A program made the position numbers and the translations under genes. The notes below the pieces were generated by a model. The model was not told the origin of the DNA, did no database searches, and saw nothing but the letters and a program-made list of their open reading frames with translations. From contig DKEG01000066.1 of the NCBI GenBank assembly GCA_002452095.1, forward strand, positions 1 through 13,928: a DNA stretch of 13,928 nt, written 5' to 3'. Positions within the stretch are counted from its first letter, which is position 1, and every line of letters starts with the position of its first letter. Below, in pieces: positions 7,137 through 13,897 of the stretch. This DNA is from Bacteroidales bacterium UBA6828 (GTDB taxonomy: Bacteria; Bacteroidota; Bacteroidia; Bacteroidales; Paludibacteraceae).

Positions 7137-7196
7137 TTAACGGTTCATTAACGGCAATTAACGGAGGTTTTAATGGTCCTTTAATGGCTTTAATGG
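7137..7196 (+). repeat. Phased heptamer cluster, copy B (three TTAACGG, three TTAATGG)
   Basis: TTAACGG begins at 7137, 7148 and 7158 and TTAATGG at 7170, 7181 and 7190, with one more TTAATGG at 7226. Spacings are 11, 10, 12, 11 and 9 bp, close to one helical turn. Further TTAA cores at 7104 and 7115 extend the phase upstream. This is the inverted partner of the cluster at 1658-1719. Confidence 0.75.
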
Positions 7197-7238
7197 AGTC
7201 CCTCAAATACCACATTAGCGGCTCGTTAATGGAGCAAT

Positions 7239-7267
7239 CGTACATCGTAAATTCGTAAATCGTACAC
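7239..7267. repeat. Short tandem repeat of CGTAAAT/CGTACAT type, four units
   Basis: Four units of 7 or 8 bp start at 7239, 7246, 7254 and 7261: CGTACAT, CGTAAATT, CGTAAAT and CGTACAC. The array ends 3 bp before the susD stop codon (7273-7271). Confidence 0.65.
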
Positions 7268-7270
7268 GGC

Positions 7271-8923
7271 TTAGTACCCGTGGTTCTGTTCCAACTCCGG
7301 ATCCAAGGTTATCTCGTCATACGGAATAGGGAATATCTCATGTTTGCCCTCCTCAAACGTAGCCAGATGCCCGCGCACCTCCTCACTTTCCGTAGCCTGA
7401 TAGGCCTCGATATGTGCCTTTGTGCCACCCCAACGGACAAGGTCAAACCACCTGTGTCCTTCCATAGCCAACTCCATACGACGCTCATGGCGCAACGCCT
7501 GCTCTGTGGTAGGCATTATCGAATCCGCCCCGTTCAGACTAATCTTGTAGGTTCCCACTTCGCCCAAGCCAACACGCGCACGCACCTTGTTGATGTATGT
7601 CTTTGCCGCACCCTCGTCCCCGGTACCCAAACAAGCCTCCGCATACATCAGCAGCACATCGGCATAGCGTATCTGCTTGTTGTTGATAGGACCGCGGCTG
7701 GCATGCAGTGCCCACTGACCGTACCCCCCACCTACTTCCTTGTCCTCATCATACATAGCGTATTTGCGGTTCAGCAGCGGACTGCCCAAATATACCTCTT
7801 CCACCTTGTTGTCCATCTGTGCCTCCGACGGGTTGAGTATGGTTACATCACGGCGCGGGTCTCCCTGTTCGTACTCGTTGTACAGGTTCCACGTTGGGTG
7901 ATTGAAGCCCCAGCCTCCGCCTATCTTGCTCGAGCGCGAGCGCATCAGAATAGGAGTAAACGAACCTGCTGTATAACCGTTACCCTCACCGTAATCGCCC
8001 CATGCTACCTCGGCATACTGAATCTCAAATACCGACTCGATATTGTTCTCGCCTGCCAATGTAAAGTTGTCTTTGTACTTACCCGACAACGCATAGTCGC
8101 CGCTCGTGATGACAGAGTCGCCCCATGCCTTCGCTGCGGTATAGCAATCGGCAGCATTCTGGCTGATTTGCTTGTTCCAATACGGAGAAGCCATATACAG
8201 ATACGTCTTCAGCAGCATAGCCTGTGCCGCACCCTTGGTAGCACGCCCCAACTGGGTAGCGTCACCTTTCTTGGAGGTACGGGTGGTGTCGTCCACAAAT
8301 GTATTGACCGACCACAGATACGTGTTCGCTTGCTTCAAATCGCTTACTATGAGGTTGAACACTTCCTCCACCGAGGCACGCGGACGCAACCAGTCTTTCT
8401 CGGAATCAATTACCGCAGTGGTAACAGGCACACCGCCATATACACGCAGCAGGCGGAAATAGTAGTATGCACGCAGATAGTATGCCTCGCCCAACAGACG
8501 CTCCTTCAGCGATGCCGTGAATACGGTATCCGTCTGCATCTCCGGGATATATTGCAACGCCATATTGCAACGGCCTATACCTTGGTATTGCGCACGGTAG
8601 AAATCACGCAGCAGACCATTAGACGAGATGGTCTTCCAGTTCTCCATATCATATACGTCTGCCATATCGTTGGTATTCTGACCGCCTTTCAGGGCATCGT
8701 CCGACACTACATCACCGATAAACCACTCCGGGTAGTAGGTATCGTTATATTCCCACATCAATGGCACATAGCAAGCCGTTACGTTCTGAATGGCTGCCTC
8801 TTTCGATGTATAGAAATCGCTTAACAATGTAACACCCGGTTCGGGAGCAGTCAGCCAGTCTTTGCAACCCGTCAGCAACGCACCGCAAGCCAATGCCAAT
8901 GTTATTATCTGTATCTTCTTCAT
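7271..8923 (-). CDS. SusD/RagB family nutrient-binding outer-membrane lipoprotein
   Basis: A 550-residue protein, a normal length for SusD-like proteins (about 500-600). The signal peptide ends in the lipobox LLTGC with lipidated Cys20, and the mature start CKDWLTAPEP is typical. The middle holds helical repeat-rich stretches (YYLRAYYYFRLLRVYGG near residues 147-163, RYADVLLMYAEA near 415-426) found in the SusD fold, and it ends with the family-like DPELEQNHGY. SusD proteins cap the SusC barrel and capture oligosaccharides. The gene begins 67 bp after the susC stop, the standard order for a PUL, so the two are expected to be cotranscribed and to form a complex. The substrate inferred from the neighbouring GH128 and GH16 genes is beta-1,3-glucan. 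Confidence 0.96.
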   Translation of the reverse strand: MKKIQIITLALACGALLTGCKDWLTAPEPGVTLLSDFYTSKEAAIQNVTACYVPLMWEYNDTYYPEWFIGDVVSDDALKGGQNTNDMADVYDMENWKTISSNGLLRDFYRAQYQGIGRCNMALQYIPEMQTDTVFTASLKERLLGEAYYLRAYYYFRLLRVYGGVPVTTAVIDSEKDWLRPRASVEEVFNLIVSDLKQANTYLWSVNTFVDDTTRTSKKGDATQLGRATKGAAQAMLLKTYLYMASPYWNKQISQNAADCYTAAKAWGDSVITSGDYALSGKYKDNFTLAGENNIESVFEIQYAEVAWGDYGEGNGYTAGSFTPILMRSRSSKIGGGWGFNHPTWNLYNEYEQGDPRRDVTILNPSEAQMDNKVEEVYLGSPLLNRKYAMYDEDKEVGGGYGQWALHASRGPINNKQIRYADVLLMYAEACLGTGDEGAAKTYINKVRARVGLGEVGTYKISLNGADSIMPTTEQALRHERRMELAMEGHRWFDLVRWGGTKAHIEAYQATESEEVRGHLATFEEGKHEIFPIPYDEITLDPELEQNHGY

Positions 8924-8965
8924 AATCCTATACCTTTTAATCTATTAGTAATCCGTCTTTACTCT

Positions 8966-8986
8966 TTGTTCCTTTATCCTTATTCC
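8966..8986 (-). repeat. 7-bp purine-rich repeat between susC and susD, three units
   Basis: The minus strand reads AGGAATA, AGGATAA and AGGAACA back to back in the 67-bp gap just upstream of susD. It is about 40 bp from the susD start, too far to be a ribosome-binding site. Confidence 0.45.
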
Positions 8987-8990
8987 TGCA

Positions 8991-11900
8991 TCAGAACGTT
9001 GCATTCAGACCAAACGTGAATGTACGGCTCTGCGGATAGTTGCCGTAGTCCACACCGCTGCCCACTTCGGGGTCATAGCCCGAGTACTTGGTAAGGGTGA
9101 ACAGGTTGCTTGCCGTAACATAGAAGCGCAAACGGCTGCACAGGAATTTCTCGGTTACTTTCTTGGGCAACGTATAGCCTATCTGTATGTTCTTCAGACG
9201 GAAGTAACTGCCGTCCTCAACGAAACGACTGGAGTTCTCTTTGTTCATCGGACTGCCAAGCGGGTTAGGAATAGTACCGTTCCTGTTCTCCATCTCTGTC
9301 CATTGGATGCCTTTCTGCAACATAGACTTACGCACCAAGTCCGAGTAGCCAATCCACACGTTGTCTGCCATATAACTTGCCAAAGTACAATCATCACCAG
9401 CACCTTCTGTACGCAGACGAAGTGCATTGTATATCTGGTTGCCGTAAACCCCTTGGAAGAACAACTGCACGTCCACACCGTAGAACTCGGCACCCATATT
9501 AAGACCATAAGTCAGTTTCGGGAACGGATTGCCTATACATACCTGGTCGTTGGCATCTATCTTGCCATCGTTGTTCACATCCTTGTACTTGGCATCGCCT
9601 GCGTGTACGCCTATCGTCTCTTTGGTATAAGAATGCAGGTGGCTCAGGGCTTCCTCGTCCGACTGATAGATGCCCTCATACTCATAGCCCCAGAACGAAT
9701 TGAGTGCCATACCCACATCGGTCTTGGTTCGGTCTCCCCACAAAGGCGAACCACCATTAAGAGCCGTCAGTTCGTTGTGGATATAACTGATATTGCCACC
9801 TATGTTATAGTGTACCTTACCCACTTGGTTTTCGTGATTGAGAGAAATCTCCACACCTTGGTTGCGGATATTACCCACATTCTTCACCAATGAGTACATA
9901 TTACCCACGTGTGCGGGAGCATTCACATACAGGAGTGCGTCCTTGGTATCACGCAGGAAGTAATCCACCGTACCGCTCAACTTGCCGTTCCAGAAAGCGA
10001 AGTCCACACCTGCGTCCCACTGCTGGTTGGTTTCCCACTTGCCATCGGTATTGACCAAGGTCAGCACGGCTGCACCATTCTGTATAGTCTGTGAGGTTCC
10101 TAACGGGTAGCCCACAAACACATTTGCAGATGAGAACATGGATTGCACAAACGACCCCGAAGGAATACCGTCGTTACCTACCTGACCAAAGCCGGCACGC
10201 AGTTTGAGATTGTCAAGCCACTCCACCTCTTTGAGCCAACTCTCCTCACTCATACGCCAAGCCAACGCTACCGACGGGAAATAGCCCCACGGGTTTTTGC
10301 TGAAGCGGGAAGAAGCATCTGCACGAAAGTTAGCCGTAACCATATAGCGGTCGCCATACGAATAGAACACACGTCCCAAGAACGATATACGGCGGATACG
10401 CGACACAGCGTCCGAGGAATAGGTTTGGTCTTCGGTAGCATTGTTCAGATACCAGTTGCTCTCAATAGGGTTAAGGATTTGGGCACCCGAACCTCCGATA
10501 CTGTATGTGTTGTACTCCTGCCATGTCTGACCTGCCATTACGGAGAAATTATGCCTGCCTATCTTCTTGGCATAGGTGATGGTAGTCTCCTCTTGCAACG
10601 AGCAGTAGCGTGCCATAGAGGATGAGATATAGTTCTTATCCGAGTAGTTATAGGATGTATAGGTATTCGGATAGGTAAAGTTGCGTGTACGGTTCAGCGT
10701 ATAGTCCATAGAGAAACTCGGGCGAATGGTAAGACCGTCAATGGGTTTAATCTCCAAATAAATATCCCCTATCGCACGCTCATTCTTGGACGATGGTTCG
10801 GTATTGTACACCATCAGGAAAGGATTGGTAACGTTCTTGAAGTTGCTGGACGCGGCATAGTGTCCCGATATGTCATCGCCGTCCACATTGGTGCTACCCT
10901 CCGGGTAATACGTGGGGTCCCATGGAGCCATAGCCAACGCAGCCGAGATGACAGATGCTCCTGCCGATGAACTGTTGTTCATTGCATTACGCCCCGACGA
11001 TGCCATAAAACTGAGGTGCTCACCTACTTTGAGCCACTTGCGAATCTCGTAGTCAGAGTTAAGACGTATGGTGAAACGCTGATAGTTACTACCTATGATA
11101 GTACCTTCCTGACCAAAGTAATTGGCAGAGAGTGCATAATGTCCTTTATCGTTACCACCATCCACACTCAGATTGTAGTTGTGCATAAAGGCATTCTTCT
11201 TGAATACCTCGTCCTGCCAATCAGTCTCTTGTATCGCATAGTCAAAGTTAGTGGGAAAGTACTTTGAATCACCCAGATTATAGACGGTCATCCATTCTGC
11301 AAAGCCGTCATTCAAGTAGTCTGCCAACTGCGAAGCACCATTCTTCATGGCATCAATACGCAACTTGGTAAGTGCCATATCCTTACTGCCAAGGAGGTCG
11401 AGTTTCTTCCAACGGTTCTGGAAACCCCAGTAGGCATCAAAAGAGATATTAGCCTTACCCGAACCGCCGGACTTGGTAGTAACGAGGATAACGCCGTTAG
11501 CACCACGCGAACCATATATGGCAGTAGCGGAAGCGTCTTTGAGTATCTCCATCGATTGTATGTCGTTGGGTGCGAGGAAGGAGATGTCGCTCGTAATCAC
11601 ACCATCGACCACGTACAGAGGGTCGTTACCACCGATAGCCGAACCGATACCGCGAATGCGGATAGTGGCCGCCTCACCGGGCTGACCGGAGTTGGTAGTA
11701 ACCGTAACGCCCGCTGCACGCCCTTGAAGTGCCTGGTCGAGACCGGAAACCGGGGCTTTCATCAGTTCATCGGCTTTCACAGAAGTAACCGCGCCTGTGA
11801 GGTCGGACTTTTTCATCGTACCATAACCGATAGCGACGACCTCCTCGAGCATCACGTTGTCGGGCTTGAGGGTAATGCGCATAGGGGTAGCGGTGGCTTT

Positions 11901-12185
11901 TACCTCTTGGGATTTGTAGCCCATATAAGATATAAGCAACACGTCTCCGCTCTTGGCTTGGAGGGAGAAATTTCCGTCGAAATCAGTAATGGTACCATTG
12001 GTGGTACCCTTTACCATCACATTGGCACCGATAACAGGATCGGGTTCGCCCTCTGCCATCACCACACCGGTAACGGTAAGCGACTGCGCCCACAGACTAC
12101 ATGGTAGTAGTATCGCTATTAGTGCGAATAGTACGGGGGGGGTAAATCTAAGCATCTTCGTATTAAATTTAACGCTATAGTTCAT
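8991..12185 (-). CDS. SusC/RagA family TonB-linked outer-membrane transporter
   Basis: A 1,064-residue protein from ATG 12185; ATG 12155 (MLRFTPPVLF) is the main alternative and would give 1,054 residues. The frame is open to an ATG at 12227, but that codon lies inside the -7 promoter element and cannot be used. A signal peptide (hydrophobic core ending LWAQ, about residue 34) precedes a carboxypeptidase-regulatory-like domain (about 36-107; GTTNGTITDFDGNFSL). A TonB-box-like LEEVVAIGYG at 113-122 leads into the plug (IRIRGIGSAIGG, PLYVVDGV), and the rest is the 22-strand barrel ending in SRTFTFGLNATF with a terminal Phe. Role: TonB-powered import of oligosaccharides across the outer membrane together with the SusD-like protein encoded downstream. 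It is the first gene of the PUL. A run of eight C (12142-12135) lies in the signal-peptide codons. Confidence 0.97.
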   Translation of the reverse strand: MNYSVKFNTKMLRFTPPVLFALIAILLPCSLWAQSLTVTGVVMAEGEPDPVIGANVMVKGTTNGTITDFDGNFSLQAKSGDVLLISYMGYKSQEVKATATPMRITLKPDNVMLEEVVAIGYGTMKKSDLTGAVTSVKADELMKAPVSGLDQALQGRAAGVTVTTNSGQPGEAATIRIRGIGSAIGGNDPLYVVDGVITSDISFLAPNDIQSMEILKDASATAIYGSRGANGVILVTTKSGGSGKANISFDAYWGFQNRWKKLDLLGSKDMALTKLRIDAMKNGASQLADYLNDGFAEWMTVYNLGDSKYFPTNFDYAIQETDWQDEVFKKNAFMHNYNLSVDGGNDKGHYALSANYFGQEGTIIGSNYQRFTIRLNSDYEIRKWLKVGEHLSFMASSGRNAMNNSSSAGASVISAALAMAPWDPTYYPEGSTNVDGDDISGHYAASSNFKNVTNPFLMVYNTEPSSKNERAIGDIYLEIKPIDGLTIRPSFSMDYTLNRTRNFTYPNTYTSYNYSDKNYISSSMARYCSLQEETTITYAKKIGRHNFSVMAGQTWQEYNTYSIGGSGAQILNPIESNWYLNNATEDQTYSSDAVSRIRRISFLGRVFYSYGDRYMVTANFRADASSRFSKNPWGYFPSVALAWRMSEESWLKEVEWLDNLKLRAGFGQVGNDGIPSGSFVQSMFSSANVFVGYPLGTSQTIQNGAAVLTLVNTDGKWETNQQWDAGVDFAFWNGKLSGTVDYFLRDTKDALLYVNAPAHVGNMYSLVKNVGNIRNQGVEISLNHENQVGKVHYNIGGNISYIHNELTALNGGSPLWGDRTKTDVGMALNSFWGYEYEGIYQSDEEALSHLHSYTKETIGVHAGDAKYKDVNNDGKIDANDQVCIGNPFPKLTYGLNMGAEFYGVDVQLFFQGVYGNQIYNALRLRTEGAGDDCTLASYMADNVWIGYSDLVRKSMLQKGIQWTEMENRNGTIPNPLGSPMNKENSSRFVEDGSYFRLKNIQIGYTLPKKVTEKFLCSRLRFYVTASNLFTLTKYSGYDPEVGSGVDYGNYPQSRTFTFGLNATF
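12135..12142 (-). repeat. Poly-C tract (C8) inside the susC signal-peptide codons
   Basis: The codons ACC CCC CCC (Thr-Pro-Pro, MLRFTPPVL) form an uninterrupted run of eight C on the coding strand. The tract lies downstream of both candidate start codons, so a one-base slip would put the whole transporter out of frame. Confidence 0.8.
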
Positions 12186-12224
12186 ATACTCAAAATCAAA
12201 TAAGGTTCGTTTTGAAAAGCGGTG

Positions 12225-12256
12225 CAAAAGTACAGCATATTTAACAAGGGAACAAA
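12225..12256 (-). promoter_or_regulatory. susC (PUL) promoter of Bacteroidetes sigma type
   Basis: On the minus strand TTTG (12256-12253) is followed after 20 bp by TACTTTTG (12232-12225), matching the Bacteroidetes -33/-7 consensus TTTG, 19-21 bp, TAnnTTTG. The expected transcription start is about 12218, giving a leader of about 33 nt to ATG 12185 or 63 nt to ATG 12155. It excludes the upstream ATG at 12227 as the start of susC. Confidence 0.85.
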
Positions 12257-12265
12257 TTTTGAAAA

Positions 12266-12281
12266 TATGTTTTATAACATA
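12266..12281. promoter_or_regulatory. Palindrome upstream of the susC promoter, candidate operator
   Basis: TATGTT and AACATA form perfect 6-bp inverted arms around a 4-bp centre. The site lies 9 bp upstream of the -33 element, centred about 56 bp before the expected transcription start, a position usual for an activator site. No regulator gene is in the window, so the role is inferred, and short AT-rich palindromes also occur by chance. Confidence 0.4.
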
Positions 12282-12449
12282 AATCGTATCTCAACGGACA
12301 AAACAACACTACTACACACAAATTATAACAAACTGATAATATGCAATATAGAACAATACATCAATTTCACAATGATGATTAACACATAGCAAATGACATG
12401 TGTATTCGTGTAGTAGAACAAAGAGAAAGAAACCGGAATATACAGACAT

Positions 12450-12497
12450 AAACACTGCTCCCTCGCAAGTATGAGAACTTGCGAGGGAGCAGTGTTT
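12450..12497 (-). terminator. Long hairpin downstream of pheS, likely terminator
   Basis: A perfect 21-bp stem (12450-12470 with 12477-12497, core CTGCTCCCTCGCAAGT) closes a 6-nt loop. It lies 53 bp after the pheS stop and upstream of the susC promoter. The T-run is short on either strand (TTT on the minus side, TTTT on the plus side), so termination could be bidirectional or partly structure-driven. It should separate pheS from the PUL. Confidence 0.75.
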
Positions 12498-12504
12498 TAG
12501 TTGA

Positions 12505-12532
12505 GAGTTGAGGGTTTAGAGTTGAGGGTTTA
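12505..12532. repeat. 14-bp direct repeat after pheS
   Basis: GAGTTGAGGGTTTA occurs twice in tandem at 12505 and 12519, followed by degenerate copies (GTGTTTAG, AGATTAG, AGATTAG) that run into the pheS stop codon (12553-12551). Confidence 0.7.
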
Positions 12533-12550
12533 GTGTTTAGAGATTAGAGA

Positions 12551-13591
12551 TTAGCAACTCTCGAACTGGCGGAGGAAACGGACATCGTTCTCCGAGAAGA
12601 GACGCAGGTCTTTGACGCGATATTTCAGGTTGGTAATACGCTCCACCCCCATACCGAACGCATAGCCGGTATAGACTTTGGAATCAATACCACACGACTC
12701 AAGCACATTCGGGTCGACCATACCGCAGCCGAGGATTTCGACCCAGCCGGTACCTTTGCAGAACGAACAGCCCTTGCCGCCACAGAGGTCGCAGGAGATA
12801 TCCATCTCGGCAGAAGGCTCCGTAAACGGAAAATAAGACGGGCGCAAACGTATCTTGGTATCAGCACCGAACATCTCCTTGGCAAAATAGAGCAACACCT
12901 CGCGCAAGTCGGCAAACGATACATTCTTGTCCACATAGAGCCCCTCTACCTGATGGAAGAAACAATGCGCACGCGCAGAAATCGCCTCGTTGCGATAGAC
13001 GCGACCGGGGCAGAGAACACGGATAGGCGGTTTCTGAGTGGTCATCACGCGGGTCTGCACACTACTGGTATGCGAGCGGAGCAGCACATCGGTGGGCTTC
13101 TGCACACCGATTTCTTTCTCTATAAAGAACGTATCCTGCATATCGCGGGCGGGGTGCTCCGGCGGGAAATTGAGCATTCCATATACATGCTTGTCGTCCT
13201 CCACTTCGGGTCCCTCTGCGACCGTAAAACCGATACGAGAGAATATGTCTATAATTTCCTCGCGCACCAATGAAAGCGGGTGGCGCGTTCCCAACTCAAT
13301 AGGATCGGGCGTACGAGTGAGGTCTAGTTTATCCTGCTGTACGCGGGCGGTTTCAAATTGCTCGCGCATCTCGTTGATACGTGCTTCCGCCTGCCGGCGC
13401 AGTAGGTTGAGTGCCTGCCCGAGTTCTTTCTTCTCCTCCTTAGGCACCTCGCGGAACTCGTTGAACAGTTCGGTAATCTCGCCTTTCTTACTGAGATACT
13501 TGATACGCAGTGCTTCCAATTCCTCGGCATTAGCCGCTTTCATATTGCCCACCTGCTCCAACAGGCTCTGTATGCGTTCTTTCATTGACAT
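12551..13591 (-). CDS. pheS: Phenylalanine--tRNA ligase alpha subunit
   Basis: A 346-residue cytoplasmic enzyme subunit, the usual length. It charges tRNA-Phe with phenylalanine using ATP, as an alpha2-beta2 complex with PheT. Residues 1-85 are the helical coiled-coil arm that binds tRNA. Class II motifs are present: motif 1 around GTRHPLSL (101-108), motif 2 around FFHQVEGLYVD (211-221), and motif 3 GMGVERIT (313-320). A four-cysteine segment CDLCGGKGCSFCKGTG (267-282) sits before GWVEILGCGMVDP; I recall this insert from other bacterial PheS proteins, so it is not taken as unusual. Start 13591 (MSMKERIQ) is chosen; 13585 is also possible. It has its own promoter about 30 bp upstream. pheT is not adjacent downstream, where the hairpin and the PUL follow. 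Confidence 0.98.
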   Translation of the reverse strand: MSMKERIQSLLEQVGNMKAANAEELEALRIKYLSKKGEITELFNEFREVPKEEKKELGQALNLLRRQAEARINEMREQFETARVQQDKLDLTRTPDPIELGTRHPLSLVREEIIDIFSRIGFTVAEGPEVEDDKHVYGMLNFPPEHPARDMQDTFFIEKEIGVQKPTDVLLRSHTSSVQTRVMTTQKPPIRVLCPGRVYRNEAISARAHCFFHQVEGLYVDKNVSFADLREVLLYFAKEMFGADTKIRLRPSYFPFTEPSAEMDISCDLCGGKGCSFCKGTGWVEILGCGMVDPNVLESCGIDSKVYTGYAFGMGVERITNLKYRVKDLRLFSENDVRFLRQFESC

Positions 13592-13618
13592 AATAACACC
13601 ATTTTATAAAAAAGCGCA

Positions 13619-13650
13619 CAAAATTACGACTTTATTTTGATATACGCAAA
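13619..13650 (-). promoter_or_regulatory. pheS promoter of Bacteroidetes sigma type
   Basis: On the minus strand TTTG (13650-13647) is followed after 20 bp by TAATTTTG (13626-13619), a full match to the Bacteroidetes consensus. The expected start of transcription is about 13612, leaving a leader of about 20 nt before the ATG at 13591. Confidence 0.82.
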
Positions 13651-13702
13651 CTACCCCGGCATACGCAGCAAGAAAAAGGGAAGAAAAGCAGTGGCGGCTG
13701 AG

Positions 13703-13752
13703 AGTGGCGCGTGCTTCGGACACAATGGTATTGTGCGCCACTATCATCCGAA
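13703..13752. repeat. Overlapping inverted repeats upstream of pheS
   Basis: AGTGGCGC (13703-13710) pairs with GCGCCACT (13735-13742), CACAAT (13721-13726) pairs with ATTGTG (13730-13735), and TTCGGA (13715-13720) pairs with TCCGAA (13747-13752). The first and third pairings interlock, so they would exclude each other or form a pseudoknot. The site lies upstream of the pheS promoter, so it is not in the pheS leader. Confidence 0.5.
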
Positions 13753-13780
13753 AGGGCTTATTCTATCGGGATTGACGGCT

Positions 13781-13835
13781 GAATAACCTATGAATCACCT
13801 AAGAATCACCTAAGGATAACCTAAGAATAACCTAT
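13781..13835. repeat. 11-bp tandem repeat, five units
   Basis: Five exact 11-bp units start at 13781, 13792, 13803, 13814 and 13825: GAATAACCTAT, GAATCACCTAA twice, GGATAACCTAA, and GAATAACCTAT. The consensus is GAATMACCTAW. First and last units are identical. Confidence 0.8.
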
Positions 13836-13872
13836 GCTTGTTACCCGGAAATAAAACGGAGAACAGGCTAAC

Positions 13873-13897
13873 AAAAAAAAGCAGCCTAACCGGCTGC
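13873..13897 (-). terminator. Rho-independent terminator of a gene beyond the right edge
   Basis: On the minus strand GCAGCC (13897-13892), a 5-nt loop and GGCTGC (13886-13881) are followed by eight T (13880-13873). The polarity shows that a minus-strand transcript enters from beyond position 13928 and ends here. Confidence 0.8.

Larger units (their letters stand above)
6949..7270 (-). other. 322-bp non-coding gap between susD and the SGBP gene, filled with repeats
   Basis: No convincing gene lies here. It is AT-rich and holds three separate short repeat arrays (7030-7073, 7137-7196 with an outlier at 7226-7232, and 7239-7267), described individually. I found no TTTG/TAnnTTTG promoter on the minus strand and no clear terminator hairpin with a T-run. 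It is by far the longest gap inside the PUL, whose other gaps are 2 to 91 bp. Confidence 0.7.
12186..12550. other. 365-bp non-coding gap between pheS and susC
   Basis: This gap holds, from right to left, a 14-bp direct repeat (12505-12532), a strong hairpin (12450-12497), an AT-rich stretch from about 12282 to 12449 in which I see only one pair of 9-bp inverted segments (12309-12317 and 12408-12416), then a palindrome (12266-12281), the susC promoter (12225-12256) and the 5' leader. No small gene with a convincing start is visible. Confidence 0.7.

Noticed and set aside
7030..7267. CRISPR or attachment site in the susD-SGBP gap
   Set aside because: Repeats are 7-11 bp with no unique spacers of 30 bp or more, and no integrase, tRNA gene or transposase is present in the window.
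7280..8824. Long plus-strand open frame (514 codons) opposite the SusD gene
   Set aside because: It is the antisense shadow of a clear SusD gene, with an Arg-, His- and Cys-rich composition and no recognisable domain. The same applies to the plus-strand frames at 4576-5580 and 3491-4327, opposite the GH16 and GH128 genes.
12450..12497. Terminal inverted repeat of an insertion sequence
   Set aside because: The arms are separated by only 6 bp and there is no transposase; a position just after pheS fits a terminator better.
12554..12830. Cys-rich segment of PheS (CDLCGGKGCSFCKGTG) as an unusual zinc-binding insertion
   Set aside because: I recall similar CxxC insertions in PheS of other bacteria, so it is treated as normal variation.
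13592..13650. Amino-acid attenuator (pheM-like leader peptide) for pheS
   Set aside because: The predicted promoter leaves a leader of only about 20 nt, too short for a leader peptide and alternative hairpins.
13781..13835. CRISPR array
   Set aside because: Units are 11 bp and directly adjacent, with no spacers and no cas genes; this is a plain tandem repeat.
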